From assembly GCA_947573015.1 (NCBI GenBank), contig CANPDS010000051.1:1-11189 (forward strand): a stretch of DNA of 11,189 nucleotides. The letters run 5' to 3'. The notes under the pieces are model-generated. The model searched no databases and was not told where the DNA came from. It was given only the letters and a program-made list of their open reading frames with translations. This DNA is from an uncultured Muribaculum sp. Lineage in GTDB: Bacteria; Bacteroidota; Bacteroidia; Bacteroidales; Muribaculaceae. Of the stretch, positions 1 through 6,524 are shown in pieces (within the stretch, counting starts at the first letter, position 1; every line of letters begins with the position of its first letter). The position numbers and the translations under genes are program-made.

Positions 1-528
1 TATCTCTTTTACAGTACCGGCATAGCCTTGGGCTTCGATGTAATCTCCTATTTTATAAGGTTTAAGCAGCAGAATGAGCACTCCACCGGCAAAGTTCTGA
101 AGAGTGCCGCTCAGAGCCAGACCGATCGCTACGCCAGCCGATGCAAATAGTGCGAGAAATGAGCTTGTCTCAAGTCCCAGAATTCCAACTACGGTGATGA
201 CGAGGATGAAATACAGGGCGATGTTGATAAGGCTGAGTACGAATGTGGCGAGGCTTTGGTCGAGATGCCGACGAATGAATATGGATGCTACAAGGCGGTA
301 TATTTTTCTGATGATAAATCGACCGACATAGAATACGAGTACGGCTATGGCCAGATGTGCTGCAAAGGTGAGCAGGGAGTGTATCATGCTGTTGATAATC
401 TCCTGTGCACTCATCCCTTCGAGCATTTTCAGCTCGTTGGTGATTGAAGGGATTGAGTCGGTAGGAGCCGGAGCTTTTGATGCCACTGCTGATTCAGCGC
501 CTTTGAGTATTTCGTCGATCTGGATCAT
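1..528 (-). CDS. MscS-family mechanosensitive ion channel, N-terminal 176 residues (3' end outside window)
   Basis: Inner-membrane channel of the small-conductance mechanosensitive (MscS) family, which releases solutes when membrane tension rises after hypo-osmotic shock. The frame opens at an ATG at 526-528 and runs off the left edge, so the start is present and the stop is missing. Residues 1-45 are a polar lead, followed by hydrophobic segments at about 50-70 and 93-117. The pore-lining TM3 is at about 122-156; it has the Gly/Ala-packed pattern ASAGVAIGLALSG and then LQNFAGGVLILLLKPYKIGD, matching MscS TM3a/TM3b. The start of the beta domain (GDYIEAQGYAGTVKEI, 161-176) is the last part visible. 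The C11 lipoprotein gene ends 51 bases upstream in the same direction, so cotranscription is possible, but a TAAATTTG box just before the ATG could also give a near-leaderless transcript. Family assignment is firm; gating properties and subfamily cannot be judged from this half. Confidence 0.93.
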   Translation of the reverse strand, partial: MIQIDEILKGAESAVASKAPAPTDSIPSITNELKMLEGMSAQEIINSMIHSLLTFAAHLAIAVLVFYVGRFIIRKIYRLVASIFIRRHLDQSLATFVLSLINIALYFILVITVVGILGLETSSFLALFASAGVAIGLALSGTLQNFAGGVLILLLKPYKIGDYIEAQGYAGTVKEI

Positions 529-532
529 TTTG

Positions 533-540
533 CAAATTTA
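533..540 (-). promoter_or_regulatory. Possible -7 box TAAATTTG of the MscS gene
   Basis: Read on the minus strand this is TAAATTTG, an exact fit to the Bacteroidota -7 consensus TAnnTTTG. It ends only four bases before the ATG at 526-528, so initiation from it would give an almost leaderless mRNA. I see no good TTTG/TTG at the expected 19-21 base spacing upstream, so this is a tentative call based on one element in AT-rich sequence. Confidence 0.3.
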
Positions 541-579
541 TGTTGTGGTATGGAGTGAAATCGTCTTGATCTCACGTTC

Positions 580-1743
580 TTAATGTGCGGTAGATGTTGA
601 AAAGAAATATGGAGCCACTACGTCGGCATACCATTCAAGTTCGTCGTAGTGATAAATGCTCTGGAGATTGGAACTCTCAGGAATAAAAACCGATACACCG
701 TGCGCATTGTTCAGCGGAAATTTCTGCCATATTTTGTCGGTATGGAGTGTGAGCGGAATGAATTGCGACATGGCATTGTCAAGATTGTTGAGAAGCGTGG
801 CATTGGATGTGATGCAACCCATATAGTGGCGCAGATCGAAAAAATAGTTGCTCCAGTGGGATCCCAGCTGATCGAATCCATATTGCTGTATGGAGGAAAT
901 ATCTACAGATTTCTTAGGAGTGGCGGCATAAATAGCTTTTACCGCATTCTGCACCGGCATTATTTTCGCCATATCGTATAGCGATATGGATATGCCGCAT
1001 TCGTCACCGTTGCGCGAAAGGCTTGCCACGGCATCATGTGTGTTGGCCACAATCTGTTTCAGATCGAGTGTGGTGGCGAAAAATTCAGGTATATTGCGGG
1101 CGTAATCCATGCCAGAATATGGAGTTTCGGTAGAACTGGCTATTATGTAGTCGGCAGCGTTGCGAAGTTCGTATAGTGTCTCGATATTCCCCATGAAACA
1201 GCAATCCATGTAGATAAACCGGAATTGTTTCTCGCTGATGGCATCGGCAAGGTCGGGAATCGACATTTCACGTTCGGCGCCGGTAAAATCTTTGTCCTGC
1301 CCCCATGAGCGTATGGGGGATGTCCACCCCGATGCATGGCTCCATAGCAGAAGGCCATACTCGTTGGCCGGAGCCAACGACTGGACGTCGGCGATTACTT
1401 CGCTCATCACCTCAGGATCGACGGTGTTTGTGCCTGCCGGATAGCTTTTCAGCGTGATCTGCTGATCCTTTTTCAACTCTATTAATTCCGGCATACCGTT
1501 TGACGAGGTCTTTTTAAATACTATCAGACGTCCGCCGTTAAGGTTGGTGGAGTTGACAGCATTGACCATTTCGTTGTAATTCATCTGATGAGGTAGCGCC
1601 GGAGAGTTGTTGGCCGCCATATATACGAGCACTGTGCGCGACACCGTTGTTGCGTATGGGGGATTGTCGTCCGATTCCTTGCAGGCAGATAGCACAGTCA
1701 GCACAACCGATAGGAGGAGAAAAATATATCGAAACTTTTTCAT
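580..1743 (-). CDS. C11 (clostripain-like) cysteine peptidase, predicted lipoprotein
   Basis: Predicted surface or periplasm-facing lipoprotein of the clostripain family (peptidase family C11, clan CD), whose members cleave after Arg or Lys. Residues 1-20 form a signal peptide (MKKF, a hydrophobic core, then LSAC), with lipidation expected on Cys21. The protease fold begins with the strand TVLVYMAANNS at 37-47. The catalytic His is His136 in LLLWSHASGW, corresponding to the family's LILWNHGSGW pattern. The nucleophile is probably Cys182 in YMDCCFMGNIETLYEL, matching the family's FDACLM motif; Cys181 replaces the usual small residue. IIASSTETPYSGMDY at 200-214 matches the substrate-pocket segment. 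At 387 residues it is a plausible full-length single-domain member. Family members are known to self-cleave between the His and Cys; Arg145 and Lys151 lie in that stretch, but processing here is inference. It lies 92 bases after cca and has its own -7 box, so it is probably transcribed separately. Substrate unknown. Confidence 0.88.
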   Translation of the reverse strand: MKKFRYIFLLLSVVLTVLSACKESDDNPPYATTVSRTVLVYMAANNSPALPHQMNYNEMVNAVNSTNLNGGRLIVFKKTSSNGMPELIELKKDQQITLKSYPAGTNTVDPEVMSEVIADVQSLAPANEYGLLLWSHASGWTSPIRSWGQDKDFTGAEREMSIPDLADAISEKQFRFIYMDCCFMGNIETLYELRNAADYIIASSTETPYSGMDYARNIPEFFATTLDLKQIVANTHDAVASLSRNGDECGISISLYDMAKIMPVQNAVKAIYAATPKKSVDISSIQQYGFDQLGSHWSNYFFDLRHYMGCITSNATLLNNLDNAMSQFIPLTLHTDKIWQKFPLNNAHGVSVFIPESSNLQSIYHYDELEWYADVVAPYFFSTSTAH

Positions 1744-1765
1744 TGCGTATATGCTTGATAATCGG

Positions 1766-1773
1766 CAAAGTTA
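1766..1773 (-). promoter_or_regulatory. Candidate -7 box TAACTTTG for the C11 lipoprotein gene
   Basis: On the minus strand this reads TAACTTTG, an exact TAnnTTTG match, ending 22 bases before the ATG at 1741-1743. It lies in the 92-base AT-rich gap after cca. A TTTTTG occurs further upstream but about 24 bases from the box, longer than the usual 19-21, so the -33 element is poor. The position gives a short leader, which is normal in this phylum. Confidence 0.5.
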
Positions 1774-1835
1774 CGAAATAATGTGGTTAAAATTACACAA
1801 AAATGCCTAATGTAGATGCGAAATGCTTGTCGCGC

Positions 1836-3272
1836 TCATAGTGCTCCGGACGCATTATTGTCTGTTGGAGTCAATCCGAGCCGTTTCCCTTCTGCATACA
1901 TGAGTTTTAGTGCCGCTTCTCGTTCGTTGGGTATTATACCGTCGAGGATTGCATTTTTTATTGTTTCCTTGATAGTGCCTACCTCTCTGCATGGTGTCAA
2001 TCCGAATGTCGCCATGATCTCCTCGCCTGACACCGGAGGCTGGAAACAGCGTATGCGGTCGCGCTCTTCAAGCTCGGCCATCTTCTTGCGCACGAGTTGG
2101 AAGTTGTCGAGGAAACGCTTTACCTTGGCTTCGTTTTTTGATGTAATGTCGGCTTCGCATAGAGTCATGAGATCCTCCACATCTTCTCCGGCATCAAACA
2201 GAAGGCGGCGTACGGCTGAATCAGTCACGATATCCTCTACGAGTGCTATTGGGCGCATGTGGAGTTCAACGAGTTTCTGCACATACTTCATCTTCTCGTT
2301 CATTGGCAGACGCATGTCGCGGAATATGCGTGGCACCATCTTCGCGCCTATGAAGTTATGGTTGTGAAATGTCCAGCCAAGGCGCTGATCCCACCGTTTT
2401 GTGACCGGCTTTGCTATGTCGTGGAACAGGGCACCCCAGCGTAGCCACACATTTTTTGATTTGCGGGCCACATTATCCAGCACTTGCAGTGTATGGTGAA
2501 AATTGTCCTTGTGTCCGCGTCCGTTGACAGTCTCCACACCACGCATCGCATCAAGCTCCGGAAGAATATGTTTCAGCAGACCGGCCTGCGCGAGTAGTTC
2601 CCAGCCTATCGACGGCATTGGCGATGCCATGATTTTCATCAGTTCATCGGCAATGCGTTCGCGGGATATTATATCAATGCGCCCGGCATTCCGCGATATC
2701 GCATCAAAAGTCTCTGGCACTATGGAGAACCCGAGCTGTGTGGCAAAGCGTATGGCACGCATCATGCGCAGCGGATCGTCGGAGAATGTCACGTCGGGAT
2801 CTAGCGGCGTCCGGATAAGCTGGTCATCAAGGTCCGCCAGACCGTCGAACGGATCGATCAATTCGCCGAATCTGTCGGCGTTTACGCATATTGCCATTGC
2901 GTTGATGGTAAAGTCGCGCCGAGATAGATCATCATCAAGTGTGCCATCCTCGACTATGGGTTTGCGGCTGTCGTGGGAATATGACTCCCGGCGCGCACCC
3001 ACAAATTCGAGTTCAAGGTCATGCCGCTTTACCTGTGCCGTGCCGAAATTACGGAACACATGTGCCTGACACCCTTTTCCATATGATGCAGCCACAGCCT
3101 CGGCCACTTCGATGCCGCTACCTACGGTGACAAAATCGATATCCTTGGAATGACGGTGAAGAAAAAGGTCGCGTACATATCCGCCGACCACGTAGCATTG
3201 ACGCGACAGCGTGTCGGCGATTTTGCCGACATTGTGAAACACAGGCAAATCAATCTTCTCCGATAGATTCAT
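1836..3272 (-). CDS. cca: CCA tRNA nucleotidyltransferase with C-terminal HD domain
   Basis: Adds or repairs the 3'-CCA end of tRNAs in the cytoplasm, using CTP and ATP. The N-terminal class II nucleotidyltransferase head shows YVVGGYVRDLFL (27-38) with the Gly-Gly turn and the metal-binding pair DID at 44-46. Further conserved pieces are EDG (108-110), the RRDFTINAMA motif (118-127), DPLRMMRAIRFA (166-177) and ERIADEL (205-211), all standard for this family. The C-terminal part carries an HD-type metal site: His259/His260 in NFHHTLQVLDN and His284-Asp285 in LFHDIAKPVTK. This indicates the HD-containing form, which in related enzymes has phosphodiesterase or phosphatase activity. The 478-residue length is usual for the Bacteroidota version. 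The ATG at 3270-3272 is the first in frame and gives the expected head. It lies 79 bases after the M24 peptidase gene with no terminator visible, so read-through is possible. Confidence 0.95.
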   Translation of the reverse strand: MNLSEKIDLPVFHNVGKIADTLSRQCYVVGGYVRDLFLHRHSKDIDFVTVGSGIEVAEAVAASYGKGCQAHVFRNFGTAQVKRHDLELEFVGARRESYSHDSRKPIVEDGTLDDDLSRRDFTINAMAICVNADRFGELIDPFDGLADLDDQLIRTPLDPDVTFSDDPLRMMRAIRFATQLGFSIVPETFDAISRNAGRIDIISRERIADELMKIMASPMPSIGWELLAQAGLLKHILPELDAMRGVETVNGRGHKDNFHHTLQVLDNVARKSKNVWLRWGALFHDIAKPVTKRWDQRLGWTFHNHNFIGAKMVPRIFRDMRLPMNEKMKYVQKLVELHMRPIALVEDIVTDSAVRRLLFDAGEDVEDLMTLCEADITSKNEAKVKRFLDNFQLVRKKMAELEERDRIRCFQPPVSGEEIMATFGLTPCREVGTIKETIKNAILDGIIPNEREAALKLMYAEGKRLGLTPTDNNASGAL

Positions 3273-3307
3273 GTGTGGTAAACTTTATATTTAAACAGCC
3301 TCTTAAC

Positions 3308-3359
3308 TTATCAATTGATTTAAACTTATCAGAATGATCTATAAATCAGATCTATTGGA
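3308..3359. repeat. Short direct repeats in the gap before cca
   Basis: The 79-base AT-rich gap between the M24 peptidase stop and the cca start holds two small direct repeats. Read on the minus strand, TGATAAGTT occurs twice (about 3308-3332), and on the plus strand GATCTAT occurs twice, separated by AAATCA (about 3337-3356). No hairpin with a T-run and no clear TAnnTTTG box was found here. Their role, if any, is unknown; chance in AT-rich DNA is possible. Confidence 0.3.
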
Positions 3360-4533
3360 GGTCTATTATCTCTTCTGGAGAATTGGTTATCTTTTCAAGT
3401 CCGTCGGTGGTGACGATGTAGGTGTTCTCGATACCTACGGCGCCGACTCCCGGCACTACAAATTTGGGTTCGAGAGCCAGGACATTATGCTCGGCGAGTA
3501 TATCGCGGCTACGTGGAGCTATTACCGGCAATTCGTTGATCTCGATTCCGACTCCATGGCCTATGAAGCCAGCTTTTTGGGTATATCCCATAAAATGGCG
3601 TTCGAGTCCGGCTGCACGCACTATTTCTACGGCACGTGCATACATATCTGATGCTTTTGTGCCGGGACGGCCGATCTTTTCCAGCTCGCGGCATATGTCG
3701 ATAGAGCATTGGTGAGCTTTTACGGCTTCGGATGACAATTCTCCGCATGAATACACACGGGTCATGTCGGTCATATAGCCAGTGAAGTTGCCATTGGCAT
3801 CTACCATTACAGCCATTCCGGGGGTGATGATCGATCCGTCGGCACCGACCGGGAGCGAGGGATCCAGTCCGGCACCTCCCATTGCGAAATCGTAGGGAGT
3901 AGGGTTGTCGGCATTGTTGCCTGCGAGCACATTGGCCATGAACAGTTCCATTGATTCTCCAGATATGCGGAACTGTCCGAGACACCCTTCAAGGCGAGCC
4001 ACACGCTCAATCTCGATCTGTAACTCTATATCCGACATTCCGGTGTGGAACAGATGAGGTATGCGCTGATATACTCTCTCGTGTTTGATTCCCGATTGAC
4101 GTAGAAGGTCAAGCTCAAAGTCGGTCTTTACAGCACGCATGCACCTCATTACCGCTGATGCGTCGGCTATTTCTGCATCAGGGAATATGGCCTTAAGACG
4201 CTCGATGGTCAGATATGGTGTAGTGCCCAGTTCGAGTCCGAGCTTAGTCGGAAGCGTATAGCCGAGTTTTGCCAACTCGGCTGGTATGAGTTCCGGTTTG
4301 TGGATATGGCATACGTTATCACCCTTCAGACCTTCAGGACGGCGGATAAAGTAAATTGGAGTACCTGCAGCCGGTATATATGTCCAACCGTTGACTACAC
4401 GTCCTAATGTGTAGAATATGTTGGCATTGTCGGTAAGGAGGATGGCATCGATACCTTGTGAGGCCATACAAGTGCGGATGGCTTCTATTCGCAGGTTTAT
4501 TTCGGTAGCCGGAGTGAGAGCATGCAATTCCAT
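3352..4533 (-). CDS. M24-family metallopeptidase (Xaa-Pro aminopeptidase-like)
   Basis: Cytoplasmic pita-bread-fold peptidase of family M24, which normally removes N-terminal residues next to proline or splits Xaa-Pro dipeptides. Residues 1-135 form the creatinase-like N-terminal domain (MASQGIDAILLTDNANIFY, then FIRRPEG). Residues 136-393 are the catalytic domain. All five expected metal ligands are present: Asp245 (MVDANGNF), Asp256 (MTDMTRVY), His326 (GHGVGIEINELP), Glu355 (LALEPKF) and Glu369 (GIENTYIV). This supports an active two-metal enzyme rather than a creatinase-like or non-peptidase relative. No signal peptide is seen. The gene starts 39 bases after gldH in the same direction and is probably the tail of the rny-ricT-gldH cluster, although the gap is AT-rich and could hide a weak promoter. 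Exact substrate (aminopeptidase P versus prolidase) cannot be settled; the two-domain layout of about 390 residues is compatible with either. Confidence 0.9.
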   Translation of the reverse strand: MELHALTPATEINLRIEAIRTCMASQGIDAILLTDNANIFYTLGRVVNGWTYIPAAGTPIYFIRRPEGLKGDNVCHIHKPELIPAELAKLGYTLPTKLGLELGTTPYLTIERLKAIFPDAEIADASAVMRCMRAVKTDFELDLLRQSGIKHERVYQRIPHLFHTGMSDIELQIEIERVARLEGCLGQFRISGESMELFMANVLAGNNADNPTPYDFAMGGAGLDPSLPVGADGSIITPGMAVMVDANGNFTGYMTDMTRVYSCGELSSEAVKAHQCSIDICRELEKIGRPGTKASDMYARAVEIVRAAGLERHFMGYTQKAGFIGHGVGIEINELPVIAPRSRDILAEHNVLALEPKFVVPGVGAVGIENTYIVTTDGLEKITNSPEEIIDLQ

Positions 4534-4572
4534 AATAAATAAAAATAATTTTAAACCAGAGACATTTACTGA

Positions 4573-5037
4573 TTAAGGAACGAGCATAATGCCTAAATGT
4601 TCGATGTCACGAAGTGTGTCGACACGCATTATGTGGCGGATGGTGAGCGGATTGCCCCGCTTGATCTCCATTCGAGCCGGAATGGTGTCGGCATACTGGT
4701 ACGATGCCCCGAAACCTTGTCCCTGCCATCGGCCATATATGTCGGCGAGTGTGCAGTTGATGGTGTCGCGGCGTGGTATGTTGTCACTTCCTGAATGAGT
4801 CACCTCCAGCCATATATTTGAGAATGGATAGCTGTTGGTGTGGCGCAGTGCTACGATGAGGTGTCCCGTCGTTACAGAGTCAGACAGGATGTCGGTAGCG
4901 AACGAAATAGTGTCGCCATATGCCCATCCGTACCGTGGAATGTCATTATATGAGCATAACTCCATTTCTGAGCCTGCGCATCGTGTCATTGAAAGCATGC
5001 AGGCTGTCGCTATGATGGTTAGGAGTATATGGCGCAT
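4573..5037 (-). CDS. gldH: GldH-family gliding motility lipoprotein
   Basis: Small envelope lipoprotein of the GldH family, first defined in Flavobacterium johnsoniae, where it is needed for gliding. Homologues are widespread in non-gliding Bacteroidales, where the role is unclear. Residues 1-19 are a signal peptide (MRHILLTIIATACMLSMTRC) with the likely lipidated Cys20; the Arg just before the Cys makes the lipobox (MTRC) non-standard. The mature part has the family landmarks: a W-x-x-GDTISF segment (about 38-46), LIVALRHTNSYPFSNIWLEV (60-79), DTINCTLADIYGRWQGQGFG (about 95-114) and a C-terminal MRVDTLRDIEHLGIMLV. The 154-residue length is typical. It follows ricT by 17 bases and precedes the M24 peptidase by 39 bases, consistent with one transcription unit. 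Family call is good from the YPFSN, GRWxGxG and C-terminal patterns; motility function is not implied. Confidence 0.85.
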   Translation of the reverse strand: MRHILLTIIATACMLSMTRCAGSEMELCSYNDIPRYGWAYGDTISFATDILSDSVTTGHLIVALRHTNSYPFSNIWLEVTHSGSDNIPRRDTINCTLADIYGRWQGQGFGASYQYADTIPARMEIKRGNPLTIRHIMRVDTLRDIEHLGIMLVP

Positions 5038-5054
5038 GATAAATTCTGTGTGGA

Positions 5055-6524
5055 CTAATCTTGCGGTTTTTGCTGTTGGGAAGTGGGCTTCGGGTTTTTC
5101 TGTCCATGAGATTTCTGTCCGGGCTGCTGACGGGATTTTCCACCACCCTGTTGGCGTTTTTCGCCGCGTGGCTGCTGACGCTGTTGTTGCTGCTGTCCCT
5201 GTTGCTGTCCTTTGTCTTTGGAGACAGACTTGCGCTCTGCGCCTTTTTCCTTTGATTGGCGCTGTGTATCAGCATTTTTTTGCTGGGTGGATTGCTTGTC
5301 CTTGCCTTGTGCCGGTTTTTTCTTCTTCTTTTTGGTCTTGTCGAAGCGGGTGAGGCTATCCTGTCCTACAAGATCTACAAAGTCTTTCTTTGGCTGAGGC
5401 TTCTCTGTGCCTTCAGGAAGCAGGGTAAGAGGCTTCTCTCCGGCTTTGTTGAGAGCGATTATCTCAAACGCACGCTTTGCCGGGATGGTCACAAGGTTTG
5501 CTGCCAGTTGCTTGTCGGTCGAGTAGGTTATCTCGCGCTTGAATATATCGGTCTTGAAGTGGAAATACGTGTTGTCGGCCGTTTCCAGACGTACATCTTT
5601 CGGTGGCATCTTTCGGACACTCTCCACATATGTGTCTACTTCGAAATTGAGGCAGCACTTAAGTTTGGCGCATTGTCCCGCCAGTTTCTGAGGATTAAGA
5701 GAGATGTCCTGGAAACGGGCTGCGCTCGTTGCCACACTCACAAAGTTGGTCATCCATGTCGAGCAGCACAGCGGACGTCCGCACGGGCCAATGCCGCCTA
5801 TGCGGCCGGCTTCCTGGCGCGCTCCGATCTGTTTCATCTCGATGCGTACGTGGAATGTCTCGGCGAGTACTTTGATTAGTTTTCTGAAATCGACACGTTC
5901 ATCGGCAATATAGTAGAATATGGCTTTGTTGCCATCGCCTTGATACTCTACATCGCCGATTTTCATGTTGAGATTGAGATCCTCGGCGATTTTGCGGGCA
6001 CGTATCATTGTATCGTTCTCGCGCGCTTTGGCCTCTTCGTACTTGTCGATGTCGGACTGCTTGGCTTTGCGGAATATGCGTTTTATCTCTGCATCGCGTT
6101 TTACTCCGGCTTTTCTCATCTGGAGTTCGACCAACCGTCCGGTAAGGGTCACCTGACCAATGTCGTGGCCCGGTGAGGCCTCTACCGCAACGAGATCGCC
6201 GCAAACGATATCGAGTCCGGTTGTGTTACGGAAATATCCTTTACGGGTGTTCTTAAACTGCACCTCTACCAGCTCGGAGTCGGCGTATCCGCCCGGTATA
6301 TCATCGAGCCAGTTGTGGCAGTGCAGCTTGCCACGTGGTTCCTGGCGGCAGGCATCGCAGCGCCTGCGTATGATACGCGGCGCTGATTGCTCCTCGGCTT
6401 TGGGCTGTGGCAGCGGTTGGTCGGGATTCTCTGCCGGGTTTATATCCGTAGAGATGTCTGATTGTGTATGCTGGGCAGAAACTTCAAGTGGGTTTTCTGC
6501 TGCTTTATCGTTATCGGTAGCCAT
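5055..6524 (-). CDS. ricT: PSP1-domain protein, RicT (YaaT)-like, with Gln/Lys-rich C-terminal tail
   Basis: Cytoplasmic PSP1-domain protein. In Bacillus subtilis the homologue RicT (YaaT) forms an Fe-S complex with RicA and RicF that steers RNase Y cleavage. The core spans about 80-340: VEVQFKNTRKGYFRN (87-99), GDLVAVEASPGHDIGQVTLTG (about 109-129), then GGIGPCGRPLCCSTWM (243-258; Cys248, 253, 254) and GQCAKLKCCLNFE (283-295; Cys285, 290, 291). These two Cys clusters are the family's putative cluster ligands. An extra Cys/His patch lies at the N-terminus: Cys56, Cys59, His68, Cys69, His70. From about residue 376 to 489 the protein becomes a low-complexity Lys/Gln/Gly/Arg-rich tail, including six lysines at 398-403, probably disordered and perhaps RNA-binding. 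Its ATG overlaps the rny stop (TAATG), implying translational coupling with RNase Y; gldH follows after 17 bases. No RicA or RicF homologue is seen nearby. The alternative name is simply PSP1 protein; family call is firm, Ric function is by homology. Confidence 0.9.
   Translation of the reverse strand: MATDNDKAAENPLEVSAQHTQSDISTDINPAENPDQPLPQPKAEEQSAPRIIRRRCDACRQEPRGKLHCHNWLDDIPGGYADSELVEVQFKNTRKGYFRNTTGLDIVCGDLVAVEASPGHDIGQVTLTGRLVELQMRKAGVKRDAEIKRIFRKAKQSDIDKYEEAKARENDTMIRARKIAEDLNLNMKIGDVEYQGDGNKAIFYYIADERVDFRKLIKVLAETFHVRIEMKQIGARQEAGRIGGIGPCGRPLCCSTWMTNFVSVATSAARFQDISLNPQKLAGQCAKLKCCLNFEVDTYVESVRKMPPKDVRLETADNTYFHFKTDIFKREITYSTDKQLAANLVTIPAKRAFEIIALNKAGEKPLTLLPEGTEKPQPKKDFVDLVGQDSLTRFDKTKKKKKKPAQGKDKQSTQQKNADTQRQSKEKGAERKSVSKDKGQQQGQQQQQRQQPRGEKRQQGGGKSRQQPGQKSHGQKNPKPTSQQQKPQD

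Noticed and set aside
1816..2367. 183-residue plus-strand open frame, and 2503-3069 plus (188 residues)
   Set aside because: Both are Ser/Arg-rich shadows antisense to cca, typical of the reverse of a well-biased gene.
5150..5240. Repeat-like CTGCTG/TTGCTG tracts as a possible microsatellite or CRISPR
   Set aside because: They encode the Gln/Lys-rich tail of the RicT-like protein, are irregular, and have no spacer structure.
5256..5879. 207-residue plus-strand open frame and its overlapping neighbours (4835-5353, 5061-5255)
   Set aside because: Antisense shadows of ricT and gldH; the apparent hydrophobic Leu/Phe-rich runs come from reading Lys/Gln-rich codons backwards.
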